Assembly (NCBI RefSeq): GCF_030272615.1
Contig: NC_081412.1
Coordinates: forward strand, 692,730,083-692,794,082
Source: Cryptomeria japonica
Taxonomy: Eukaryota > Streptophyta > Pinopsida > Cupressales > Cupressaceae
Length of the DNA: 64,000 nt
Direction: 5' to 3'
The notes under the pieces are model-generated. The model was not told the origin of the DNA. It saw nothing but the letters and a program-made list of their open reading frames with translations, and searched no databases. Numbering within the stretch: position 1 is the first letter of the stretch; each line of letters opens with the position of its first letter. Made by a program: the position numbers and the translations under genes. Below, piece by piece: positions 43,236-55,230 of the stretch.

Positions 43236-45320
43236 TCTTTTCTAATTGTATGTCATTTCTTCTGGGAGGGTATCATCTCTCAAAACTTGGATTATCTCTG
43301 TATACCAGGGTTGCCTCTCAATACTAGTGACCAAAGCATCTCTAACCTCAACATTGTGTATTTCTACATTCATGAGATTCGACTTAGTCATGAGCTTAGC
43401 CAAACCTAAACCTCTCACCAATTTGGTGATCTTTATCTCCAAGTTGAATTCCTGAATTCTATTAATCCATCTGCATCTTTTCCCAGTAACCTCAGACTGA
43501 GACAAAATATCTTTAACTGCAGTATGTGGGACATAGGCAATGATATTTGCATTCACTAAATATGGCCTAAAAGCCTTAACAGCTTTAACTAGGGCATAAG
43601 CTTGTTTCTCCATGGTTTCATATTTTAGTTTTGCCGCCTACAAAGACTTACTGTAGAAGGCTATGGGATGTCCATATCCTTCATTGTCTTTTTGTAGTAA
43701 TACTGCAGCCACCATATGATATGAAGCAAAAGAAAACAGAGAAAAAGGCTTACTATAATCAGGAGATTTCAACACTAGTGCCTCCTGGATTGCCTTCTTA
43801 ATCTCAGCAAAAGCTTTTGAATCTTCTTGATCCCAATGAAATTTTTTATCCTTCTTAAGCAATTTGACGATAGGCTTCACTATCTCTGCGAAGTTTGCAA
43901 TGAATCTCCTGACAAAATTTACTTTACCTAAAAAGGATTGGATACGTTTCACATTTTTAGGTTTAGACACCCTATTGATTGCTTCAATTCTCTAAGGGTC
44001 TATTCTTACCCCCTCCTTAGAGACTATGTGTCCCAATAACTTTCCCTCAGTGACCTCAAAATGACATTTCTTGGGATTCAATGATACACCAAATTCCAAG
44101 GCTTTATTGAGCACCTTCTGTAGATGTCCACAATGATCATCAGCCCTTTTATAGAAACAAGTTAGATCATCTTGATAAACCACCATGATGATGTTTATGA
44201 ATTCTTTGAAGGCTACATCCATAGCTCTCTGAAATGTAGCTCTTGCATTTTTTAATCCAAATGGAATTCTCACATATACATAAGTTCCCCATGGAGTAGT
44301 GAAAACTGTCTTAAACTGTTCAGACTCCTTTACCAATACTTGATTATATCCTGAGAAACCATCCATCATGGATAAAATATCACATCCTGTCACTCTCTGC
44401 AGCATGGCTTCCATATTTGGGGATGAGTAGTTATCTTTCAAGGAAGCAACATTTACATTCCTAAAATCTACACACAATTTGATATCTCCATTCTTCTTCC
44501 TCACTGGGACCAAATTAGAGACCCATGAAGAATGCCTTATTGGTTTGATAATCCCCCCTTCTCTCAATTTAGTCAACTCTTGTTGCATTTTAGTTTCTAA
44601 CAAGGGATTGATAGGCCTCTGTTTCTGTCTGAAAGGCTTAGCATCTGGAAGTAAAGGAACTTCATGCTGAAAAAGATCTTGTCTATACGCCTTTAGGTCT
44701 TCATAAGACCAAGCAAAGACATGCTTATACTTCTTCAATAAATTAATAAGGTTAGTCCTAACATGAGGGGGTAGTTTCTTTAAAATATATACCAACTTAG
44801 GGGATGATTCTGTCCCCAGGTTTACCTCCTCTAACTCTTCCAACTTGGTGGTAGACTGCTGATGTAAATGACTATCATTATAACTAAACATGCTCTCCAG
44901 CTCCACCATCCCTTTAGGTATTTCATTGGTTTCCAACTGGACCACATCATTTCCAAACACTGTCTCTCTATTGTCTACCACTTCCACCAATGTATTACAA
45001 TCAATCTTTTGTCCATCATAATCATCAACACATTGGATAAAACTAAGAATGTCTTCATCATCAGCAAAAACTTGCCAATTGTACACATTATCAGGAATAG
45101 AAGGCCTAGATTTTATTTCCACAGTGGAAATACCAGTTAGCATTGCATCATCATTTTTCAAAGCAACATTAGCTAGGAAATCTGCCATAATATTTTTTGC
45201 TCGCTCTATCCAATTAATAGAAAATGCATCAAAATTCTCAATAACATCCCAAACAACATGCTTATACTGCTTTAATCTATCATTCTTAGATGCATATTTA
45301 GATCTCACTTGAGAAAACAA
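43236..45320 (-). pseudogene. Reverse transcriptase and RNase H of the nested gypsy copy
   Basis: The 442-codon piece 43992-45320 holds almost the whole RT: PFRQKQRPINPLLETKMQQE, NGDIKLCVDFRNVNV, ILSMMDGFSGYNQVLV, IPFGLKNARATFQRAMD and the catalytic VVYQDD. It is better preserved than the + copy. RNase H follows after a TAG near 43989 (GAG in the + copy) and a TAG near 43635. All pieces share one frame. Confidence 0.9.
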
Positions 45321-45707
45321 CCAATTCTAAATCCCCCATTATTTTCAACAGTTGGATTCCATGACTTTTTGCAACCTCAAGTCCTAGTAATAGGGCTTCA
45401 TACTCTATAGTATTATTTGTGCACTGGAATGCTAATAAAAATGAGTACTTGAAAGTTATACCTGATGAGGACACAAAAAGAACCCTTGCTCCAGATCCTT
45501 CTTTAGAGAAAGCTCCATCAAAATACATCTGCCACAACCCATACTGTTGTGCTTGTAGCTCAACCACAATAGGGTCAGTATTCTTCAATTGAGGTGAAAT
45601 TGGTTGAAGTCTAAAGTTATCTAAATCTACATCAATCATACAATTAAGCATACTAGGTCTACATTTTCAATTACCCTAGGAGCTCATGGCTCTCTGTATA
45701 ATTTGAC
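45298..45707 (-). pseudogene. Additional RNase H domain of the nested gypsy copy, before RT
   Basis: Reads QMYFDGAFSKEGSGARVLFV, FQCTNNTIEYEALLLGLEVA and KIMGDLELVV. After a one-base insertion near 45315 it continues in the RT frame with NWIERAKNIMADFLANVAL. The FDGA/Asp, EYEAL/Glu, MGD/Asp and ADFLA/Asp residues of an RNase HI-type site are all present. The order protease, this RNase H, then RT is the same as in the + copy, so it is a family trait and not a rearrangement of one copy. Confidence 0.78.
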
Positions 45708-46016
45708 CTAATTACCACTAATAGGAATGGTAGCATAAGATAAGTCCAGTTGGACATTTCCCTCTACTGTTGCTGCCCAGTGCTTGGAAAGTAACATACC
45801 ATAGTGGGGTTTAGTGTCAGTAACAATAACATCCATTTTGTAAGTGGCTTCAGGAAATGCTACTATTTTTACTTCTACATCTTTCATTGTACCTATCACA
45901 GGTACTTCTCTGCTATCCATGGCATAGCATTTCCCATACACAGTGGTTACTGATAACCCTAATTCTTTCATAACAACATAGGGTATTACATTAGCAGCAG
46001 CTCCTGAATCTATCAT
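45708..46016 (-). pseudogene. Aspartic protease of the nested gypsy copy (motif intact)
   Basis: Begins MIDSGAAANVIPYVVMKELG with the catalytic Asp-Ser-Gly, then GTMKDVEVKIVAFP and HYGMLLSKHW. The frame is closed by a TAG at the same place as in the + copy, followed by a shared TGA. A one-base change near 46025 separates it from the gag frame. Confidence 0.85.
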
Positions 46017-46023
46017 GCAGTTT

Positions 46024-48895
46024 TTAATAAAATTGATTATTGACTAACAAGGTAACATAGAAGGGATCTACTTGAGAAGGCTCCTGAGTGATAGTGGTTC
46101 CAACATAAACCTCTAGGGTTTGGAACTCTTGATCCTTTCCAGCTTTAGTTAAACCTGTGGGTAATACTATGTCACTATCATATATACTAGAGAATAAAGA
46201 CAAAGCTACATTCTTATGTTCTTTAATCTTTAGCAATTCTACTAATGGAACAGTGACTTTCATTTGAGTTAAAGCTTGGGCCATATCAAATGTAGAATTA
46301 TTGCATTTTTCAGTATTAACCCTAACTTTTTCTGTTTTGAATTGACTTGCCTTTCTCACTGTCTCTGCTCCTTATACATCACCAACATTTTTATCATCTT
46401 TGCCTTTATGTACATCTTTAACTTGTTCTCCTTTCTCTTGACTGACCTTAGGAATAGTAGTAGCACTACTTGATGTCCCCTTTTTTGTAACTTCCTTTAC
46501 AAACATAGAACCCGGCTCACCTTGATCAGTGTCTCTCTTAGTACTTCTCAGATTATAGTTATGTTTTTCTTTGGAAATTGTAGCCTTAGTGAGATTTCTA
46601 ACTTCTTCCTCACTAGGCCTCCTAAGATGAACCTCTTCATCTTCAATTGTCACCACATTCATTGTAGGATGCCAACCTAAGGCTAACTGTCCTTGCACTA
46701 GCTTTTCACTATCCAGCACATCACTGTATTTACTTTGCACAGATTCCTCATCACTTTCTATGATGGTTTCAAACATATTAATGTCAGGCTCTGCTTCTGG
46801 TCTCATAAATTCCTTAAGAGCTTGAGCCACTGCACACTAATGAGGAGAATGTGGTCCATCACAAGCAATACACCAAGGAGTATTTTCTATTGTGAACAGT
46901 TTTCCCTTTCAAGGGATCTGGTGTGTCTTGACTTTGGGTAATTTTGGGCTTCTCAATTTGGGGTTTACCATCCTTCCAATTGGTATTATAGGGCATATCA
47001 TGTAATCTAGGGGGTCTATCTTGCCAGTTATAATGAGGTTTATCATTTTTGTTAACCTTGGCAGTCAAATCTTTCATAGTAGTAACCAATTTCTCTATTT
47101 TATCATCCTCTTTAGCAACTTTATTAGGTTGCTATTTGGTTTCTTGCCATAATCTACCATCTGTCCTTCTTCCTAATTTTTCAGATGCTTTTCTGTTACT
47201 TTCTACATTTATGGCAATTCTAAAAGCATCTCTCAAGTTATGGGGATTTTTATCTCTCAAGATATAGGCCATTTTGGAATCAAATGCATTGTAATATGTA
47301 TTAAGACACATGTTATCATCTAGCCTCATCACTTGATACAATTTGTGCATGGCCTTCTGGAATCTATCATTGAAATCAGTGACCATTTCATTTTTAGATT
47401 TTCTAATATTGTTGAACTCATTTAGCATGAAACTCACATTAGTCTTGTCACCATACTGCTCTTGAAAACAATTTTTAAAATCTTCCCATGAACCTATGCT
47501 ATTGACTGGAAGACCTCTGTACCAATCTCTTGCATCATCAACTAGGGATTGAACAAACAGTTTCATAATAACATCTTCATCTACTATCTCATAATCATTT
47601 ATTAGATCCCCAATAGATTTCAGATGTTCCTCAGCACTAATTGCATTGTTCCTAGCAAATTTATGGAGTTTGTCTCTTAACTCAGTGGGAACATGATTTG
47701 GATATCCCAGGATCCCATCAAAGAACAATTGTCTATATTGTTCTAAATTGATTGGTCTTCTTTGAAAAGGGGTAATAGCACTATTATTTCCCATGTTCAT
47801 TTTAGCTTTTGGGATTGGAGATTGAGGTGCTTGGGTGTATTGTTTATTCACAGGTATTTGGCTTACTGAGGCAATATTAGCTTGTACTGCAGGTTGAGTA
47901 TTAACTCGAGGAAAGGAAATGTGTTGGGGATTAGGCTTGCTAAGATCTTCTGATGGGAATGTAATAGGGGGAGCCTTTAAGTAATTAATCTTTCTTTTAA
48001 CTTCCTGATTCGCTGCTTCTAACTCAGCCTTTTCTAGTTCCATTTGGAGATCTTCCTTTTCTTTCCTCATCCTTTCCATCTTTCTCTCATGTGCTAGAAT
48101 CCTATGAGAAATCTCTTCTACAGTTTTAGATTCTATTCCATCATCTACCCATTTGTGTTTTCCTTTATCTAAATTGGCTTTAGGAAATTGGGAGTCATTA
48201 AATACTTCCCTAGTTGGCTGGGCTACTGACCTACAAGCTTGTTTAGTTTTGGGGATTAGAATTTCTCTAATCACAGGGCCTTCCTTGTCACTTTTTTCTT
48301 TCTCTTTAGCAAGTACTTCAAGATCAGCTATCTATCTAAGAAGTCTATCCCTTTCCATTAGTTTGGCTTTAACTTCCTTCTCCTTATTTTCCTCCTTTTG
48401 GGCTCTTAAGGATATTAAATGATGGACTCTTCTATTTAAATCTTCAATCTCTTGAGACACCTTATCCTCATCAAGGAAGTTTTCTTTAGAGTATGATGCA
48501 TTAACTTGATCTATGTCAGTCAGACTAATGTTCCCATCAATTGTCCTAGGAATAGAGTGCCTAATTGCATTTGAACTAGTTCTTTCTTTTGTAGAAACAC
48601 TAACATGAGATAGATCTTGATTTAAAATAGGTGCATCATTAATATTTCCAAACAATCCCGAATGGAAACCTAAAATATCATGCTCTGAATCTCTGGAAGA
48701 TAAATTAGACTTTGCATAAATAGGTCGATCAAGCATCTTACCACTATTATTATTTTTCTGCACCCAAGTAGCATTTGATGGCTCATGCAACACAGATCTC
48801 TTCTAGCCTCTCCGTGACTGTTCTGGCAGACCTTCTTGCAAAGTTTCATGAGGATGTTTCTTCATGAATGATCTTGTGTTTTTTGCTCCTTTCAT
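46024..48895 (-). pseudogene. gag region of the nested gypsy copy
   Basis: From ATG 48895 through pieces 48793-48332, 48274-47132, 47089-46859, 46830-46372 and 46359-46024. The gag core is in the 380-codon piece (EQYRQLFFDGILGYPNHVPT, SLVDDARDWYRGLPVNSIGS, FKNCFQEQYGDKTNVSFMLN). A two-base deletion near 46895 shifts the frame just at the degraded zinc knuckle. Otherwise it matches the + copy closely. Confidence 0.85.
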
Positions 48896-49072
48896 CTCGC
48901 TTGTCTTCCTTTCAGAAAAATTTGTATCTCACAAGGAATGGTTAAAAAGTAATAGAGTCGCCACCCACAAAACTATGGGAATAATGAAAACAAGCAGTCT
49001 TATCCACAAACACACAATAATTTTCTTTACAAACCTCAACACAGATCTGTGCTTATATCTTTATTGTAACTC

Positions 49073-49090
49073 TCCCCAATAGAGTCGCCA
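49073..49090 (-). other. Primer-binding site of the nested gypsy copy
   Basis: Minus strand TGGCGACTCTATTGGGGA, four bases after the LTR end GACAACA; identical to 24216-24233. Confidence 0.82.
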
Positions 49091-49911
49091 CTTTTGTTGT
49101 CTTCAAAATCTAATTCTCTTTATCATCCTTAGAATAATATGGTTAAACTTGATGCAGAAGAGACATTAAAGATAAGGAAATTCTCAAGACAACATATGAC
49201 AAGGTTTGATTGAACCTTCTACACTTCGGGCTTACTCAAAGCCCAGGTGGGTATACCTTTGTGAATTGAATTTGCACTTTCAAACATAAACCCACAGCAA
49301 ACCAGTCCAGAAAACCAGTCACAGAGTCATCTAAACTCAAATAAGACTCCTCAAACAAAACATCTTTATGTTTCTCGTTGGCTTGGTTCCTATTAATCCT
49401 TGTATATGCCTGACACCTACAAGAATTTATGCATTCCAAATTAAGCTATGATCATCAAAATTCAAAATCTCTTCCAAAGAGTTTACTGGTATAAGTGATC
49501 CGCGCATCTTTAATTTCCCTCCTAAAGAGAAAAGCTAATGAACACTTCTACTAAAATTGCTTTGCAATTCCATTCAAATAGAACAACCCTAGATTATTCA
49601 GAATGAAAGCAGTAAACAAATTTGTAAACACACTTAAAGACAACACAAAGCTTTACTCAAAACCAATGGTCTATATATTGATATTTAGTTCAAGAAATAT
49701 TACAAGAAATTTTGAGTATTCTCCATTAGACTTAGAAAAGCTCAGATAAATTTCTACAACGTTTTCTTACAATTCTTTGTGATCCCCTTTCCTCTAGTCC
49801 TGGTATCCATTTATAACAACATGGATGCACAAAGCTTCGGACTTCTCGAGGAGAGTTTGTTACAATCATTTCTTTCAAAATAAAGAGGTTACAAGCTTTT
49901 CGTAAAAACAG

Positions 49912-52900
49912 TTACAAGCTCTTTTCGGCCTCTGCAGTTTCTTCAACAAGCTGTTCAGTTGCAACCTCTACTACCTTTTCAGGGGCGCTCTCCAATTGTT
50001 CTGGATCATGGGTGGCATATTTAGTTGTCCACTCACCATACACCTCTTATGTCGGCCATGAGAAATTAATCACTTTATCTTTAGTCCTAGTCAACCTTTT
50101 CCAAGAATTTCTCATTTTGTTGACTTCTGAATTGAGAAAACCATAATGTGACTTAATTTTCTCTATCTCTTGTATTGTCACAAAAAAGAAAAAAGTATCA
50201 TCTAGATCAATAATTCCTTTAACTCTTGCTAACAATTTAGTTTCTATCTCCTTAAGCCACATTTGTTTGTCCTTTAATTGATCCGGGCTAGCAAAAACTC
50301 CTAGGAGCGACTCAAAAACTTGATCAATGTACTCCTTCTTGCACAAATTAACCATCCTATTCAAATTATCCACCTCTACTGCTAATTGTAGTAAGAGTTT
50401 GGCGACATCAAAAGTGGATTTGATGATGGGATTGGCCCTTGCCTCATCGCAGGATACACACATAAACTCTAAATATTGCTCCCTAGGCCTCCATTTATCA
50501 AAAATAAGTGTCAAAATGGCCTTTTCTCTCCTGAGCTCATTCCATATATCCATAATTTTACCTACATTGTTGTAGAGCAATGAGGCATTTATTGTATGTG
50601 CAAAACTGGAAATTGTAGCTCTTACTCTCTCCTCATACTTCTTTGCATATAAGGCCTTAGCCTGTTTCAAGTTTTCCTATTCTTGAGGAGTAATTTCAAC
50701 CATTTGAGAGCTGGAGGGTGCTGGAGATGGTGGAAACTCAATGATAGGGCTGGTAGGTGGAGGTCTTTCAGGAGAAGAGGAAATCATCAGTGTTGAAGAC
50801 TCACCTTGATGGTATTGTCCAGTAAACTAGCTTTGCAGGTTGGCAATGATGCTATCCTTACCTCTTACCTCCTCCTTGGCATTGTTATAGGCCTTCAAAA
50901 TTGTTTCCAACTTAACCTGGAGGGCCTCTTTCTCTTTGGCTTCCTTCTCTACTACTGCAACACTAAATTTTGCAGTCTCTAACACAATGCTAGTAGCCTC
51001 CACTACCCCTGTACTCTCCACTCTCTTCACCATCATTCCACCAAGGTAACTTGACCCTGGGGTGTCTTTGCTTTTCTTACACTCATTTCTCTTGAGAGAC
51101 CACATGATGAGTGCAGCATTGTCCTTATTGAAAGTAATCCCCTCCATGGGTTTAGTCTATTTTCTCACTGCATCTAGTACTAGGGCATCTGCTATATCCC
51201 ATTCAGGTACCATATCTCTTCCCTGCTCAGGGGTGATGGTTTTGAATTCTTCCATCATCTCTTGCTTTATTTCCTCTTCCACCAGGGCTGGATCTTTATT
51301 GGGCTGCTCAGCCTTTCTCATTTCACATCTAGCATTATATTTATCTATGTGATGTTTCCATATAAATTGCATAAATGCTTCTGATGTGACAAAATTGTTA
51401 TCAGCTAAAAAGGCACTACTTGCCACTTTTATCTCAGGATCCCACCCCTGGCCTTTGAGTTCAGTGGTAGTGATATCCATTTCAGCAGCAATGGGTTCTT
51501 CTAACATTCCTTCCTCCACTTCATCATAAATGTATGCAATTTCCCCTAGACTACCTAACTGTAGGAGTTGCTCAGCTGCTGCTTGCTCATTTCCTATATG
51601 GATAGGGGATTGGGATGGGGAATACAAAGGTGTATCAGATTGCACTTCTTTCCCCACCCTTTGCTTCTTTGGGCTTTCTTGGATGTCAATGACATCTTGT
51701 ATCTTCCTCTTTCCTTTGGAGGTATAGGGCTCCCCTGTTGTAGGCATCAGCACACTATAACTGGAATTCTTATGCAGTGTATAATCACCAGCAGGGATTG
51801 CCTTGCTGGAAGCTGACCTACTTAGGATCATTCTTGCCCTCTCAGGGTTGCTCTTGATTACAACTTCCCTCTTCTCCTTCAATGTTTGCATCACATCTTC
51901 AAAGTAAACAATCAAAAACTTTATTTTCTCTTCCAGTGGGAAAAAGCTAGACAATGGGTCATAGCTGGCATCAAACTGATGCACAAAATCAAAAGCTTTC
52001 TTATAAGCTACCCACTTCTCTTTCCTTAGCTCCTGCTCATCTAGATCAAACTCATTTTTGATGAGGTCCTCAGGAAACTGGAATTGATGAGGCCTACCTC
52101 TGCATGCTACCTTCTTCCTAAACATACCGTGGAAGAAGTCTTTTGGATCAGCACACTTGGACACTGCAGTGGACAAATGATAAGGCTTGAGGAAATCCTC
52201 AAAGTAATTCCAGCCTCCTTTTGTTATTACAAATTGGTGAGCTATGGTAGTTGCAGGGAAAATAGTCCCTTTACCCCTTCCTGTCAACTCTGCCTCTTGT
52301 AAGCCACCAATTTGTGTAAGGATCTCTATGATTCCCACTTTGAGAGGGACCTCGTAAGGTAGCAAAAATGGGGTGCCTATAAAACCAAACACTCTGAAAA
52401 CTGTGGAGACTGGATACAAGTAAATGTCACCCCAGTTATGAACAATTTTTATGTTCTCTATGAATTCTTTTGGTCTTATGAATTCTAGAAGAACTTTAGG
52501 GATTCTTGGGTTCTCAGAGCAGAGGAGAGTCCTTATCTTGGATGCAAAATATTTATCAAACTTCAAAAAACTGGCATCCTCTCTATCCCATGACAACACA
52601 GTACTCCATAATTGTATCGACATTTTTTCTCCTTCTTTCTCCTTAACAAGGTCCAGTCCACTGGCAAAGTAATCACCACCTTTGAAGAGAAAAAGATGCA
52701 TCAAGAGTGAGTACCATCCGAAAGGCCTATCCACCCTTTCATTCTTGATTCCTATTAACCCTCCATGGATAGCATCAGCAATAAAAGAGGCATAATCGAA
52801 TGTAATTGCAAGAGAAGGATTCAAAATCTAAGCAATCATTAAGAAGTAATGATTCAGTATATTTTCTTCAGCATCTTCTCTCAAAACTTGGTAAAGTGCC

Positions 52901-53529
52901 CAATACATTCCTTTAGCCCTCAGGGTGAACATACTTAATGAAAAGGGCTCTTGTGTGTTGGGTCCTACAATTGTTAACCCTCCTATTTTCACAAAAAACT
53001 CCTTGAGAGGCCCATTCCTGAGATGACTCCTCTGTGCACCATAAATTTGGGCTAATGATGTGAAATTTATAGGTTCTAGAAAATTGGTGAACTGATTGAG
53101 CCCAAAAGTTGTCCTGAACTCTTCAGCATTAATCTCAACAAGGGTTTTCCCATTTACATCTTGAATGCTTCTTGTGACTGCATCATAGTTGAGTGCAATT
53201 TGGGTCAACAAATCTGTGTCCATAAATACCCCTGGGACAACTAATTTCCTGACATCTAATTCCCAGATACTGTTTTGTGCGGCAGGAGAATTTCTCATTC
53301 CGAATCCAACTTTAAACAACCCCAACCTAGACAATCCAACCTGTGGGTCTCTCAACCAGTTACCCTTGTCATATAATCCTTCTCCTATCTTTAAACGGGG
53401 AGCCTTGGGCACTAACTCTTTCTCCTTTGAAGCTTGATTAGTTGACAACATCAACTGTTCTAAAAAATCATCATAGACACTCCTTTCTGAGTAGTTAACT
53501 TTGCCATAAAACTCTCTTTTAGGAGCCAT
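49912..53529 (-). pseudogene. LTR-encoded ORF, right copy of the nested element (best preserved)
   Basis: From ATG 53529 (MAPKREFYGKVNYSER) to TAA 49912, 1,206 codons in one frame with only about five stops (52825, near 51154, 50824, near 50680 and near 50044). The 555-codon piece 51157-52824 covers most of the helical domain, the SPKKQRVGKE linker and the acidic part. At 53265-53267 it has TGG where the other three copies have TAG. It lacks about nine codons present in the + copies (near 51208). Parts as in the entry at 19721. This copy is the best template for structure prediction or homology search. Confidence 0.88.
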
Positions 53530-54168
53530 TTTGAAAACGTAAGAAATGAATACCACTCCTAAACAATTCTGTGATGAATCAATTATCTTATCTAAAACAC
53601 TACACAGGAATTGCTATACAAGAATATGAGAGAACCTGTTCTTCGCTTGAAGGAATTTTCTCTACAACTGAAATGACTTGCTCTGTACCTGAAGAAAATA
53701 CTTCTGCATCTGCTCTTCTGCAAAATCCTTTACAAGATATCTTCACCCGGTTGATAGGAAATCAAATATTTGTACTCAGGGCCTTAACTACAACATTGAT
53801 TCCGCATGCTTTGGCCGTCCCTTCAAAATTGAATTCATATGAGAATTCATATTTTTCGCTCCAACGGGTCACAACGTTCCTACAAGTGTTTCATTTTGCT
53901 CTTTTACAACTTCGTGAAGCATAACTATCGGGCAGCATAGTCCTGCGAAATAGCACCGATCGTCCGATCAAAAGAAACTTGATCGAGCGTTAGATTAACT
54001 AACAACTTTGGCTACGCGTCGGGTCCCACTTCTCTATTGGCTATATGATACCATGTGGCACCCAATCATTGGCCTTGAAATTTCCTTCGCATTTGAATTA
54101 ACGCTGGCCACGTGTCTTTCTTTTATACTGCCGGTTTCACCTTGGCGAGCCCACACTTTGTTCTTAGA

Positions 54169-54191
54169 CCACGTGTCATCATGACACGTGG
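54169..54191. promoter_or_regulatory. 23-bp palindrome with two CACGTG boxes in U3
   Basis: Perfect arms CCACGTGTCAT and ATGACACGTGG around a central C. Each arm holds a G-box core (CACGTG), a common binding site for plant bZIP/bHLH factors. It lies ~42 bp upstream of the TATA box at 54121-54127 in the LTR's orientation. Confidence 0.6.
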
Positions 54192-54760
54192 ATGGCTCTT
54201 ATGCACTCTCACTATTTCATGGGGTATAAAGAACGAGCATCTTACACTTGCAAAATAGCGCGGGCCGTCTGATCATCTCTTAAGTTGATCGGCTTTTAAT
54301 CATCTGAAAAGGCTTTCAGGAGGGGTGGGCCTGCTGACTCATTGTGAACACCTGGTGCCTAGTCACCTTCAGAGCTGACTTGTCACTTTTGCATTGGCTG
54401 AGAAAAAACCATGGGGCCCCAACAAACTCTTAACAGTTGTATCCTCCAGGGCCACCATCATGACACATGGATGGCTCTCATGCACTCTCGCTATTTCGCA
54501 GGGTATAAAGAATGAGCATCTTACCCTTGTGAAATAGCGCAGGCCATTGGATCATCTCTTAAGTTGATCGGATTTTAATCATCTGAAAAGGCTTTGGGGA
54601 CGGGTGGGCCCACTGACTCACTGTGAACACTGGCACCCAGTCACCTTCAGAGCTGACTAGTCACCTTTTTATATGCCGAAAAAAAACCATGGGGCTCTAG
54701 TAAGTTATTGACAGCTGTACCCGCCAGGTCATCTCCATCTGCGACCTGACTCACCTCTGG
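54170..54760 (-). repeat. 279-bp U3 repeats of the right LTR, two units
   Basis: The marker CATCATGAC recurs at 54177 and 54456 (279 bp). The unit composition is as in the other LTRs. Confidence 0.8.
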
Positions 54761-55230
54761 GGCCTACCTTTTAGCCTTTAATCCTAACCCACTAACTATT
54801 GTGGCTTATGCCATGTGCCGCCATTTTACTCACTGTCAACAACCAGTTGGACCATCTATGTGGCATGCCATGTGGTTTTCGCGAGCCCTGGATCCATCCG
54901 CGAGATGTACACTAGTTACTAGGCCCGACAACTTTAGGAGAAAAACATATAAGTCATAAATTTTTCGATTAATTAACATAACTGCCTAGGCAAACAACAA
55001 GGGGGGACACTTCCTACGACCCCACGACCCATTACTTAAGTTAATAAAGTAACGAAAGATTAGAAATTAGAGGGCTTAAAACAAACACAAGAGGATCTAA
55101 AATAAAAAATCCTTAAACCCTTGAGTTCTATAACAAAGCTGAAGCATTTGAAATTGCACCCAATTCAAAATTACAACAAACCATAGCCAATCATGGGAAA
55201 AGAAAAGCCCATTTTTAATCAGTGATAACA

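Larger units (their letters stand above)
35947..55230 (-). mobile_element. Nested giant gypsy retrotransposon (-), same family, 19,284 bp
   Basis: The 3' LTR (left) is 35947-41905, the internal region 41906-49094, and the 5' LTR (right) 49095-55230. PBS TGGCGACTCTATTGGGGA is on the minus strand at 49073-49090. The coding order matches the host element. It lies in opposite orientation inside the 3' LTR of the + copy, with a GAATG/GAATT target duplication, so it is the younger insertion. gag and pol contain stops and about four frameshifts. Protease keeps Asp-Ser-Gly, but integrase has Glu in place of a catalytic Asp. Confidence 0.93.
49095..55230 (-). repeat. 5' LTR of the nested gypsy copy (6,136 bp)
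   Basis: Runs from TGTTGTCTTC (49095) to AGTGATAACA (55230). It holds two 279-bp U3 units (markers at 54177 and 54456), a 23-bp palindrome at 54169-54191, a TATA box at 54121-54127 and the best-preserved LTR ORF. Confidence 0.92.
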
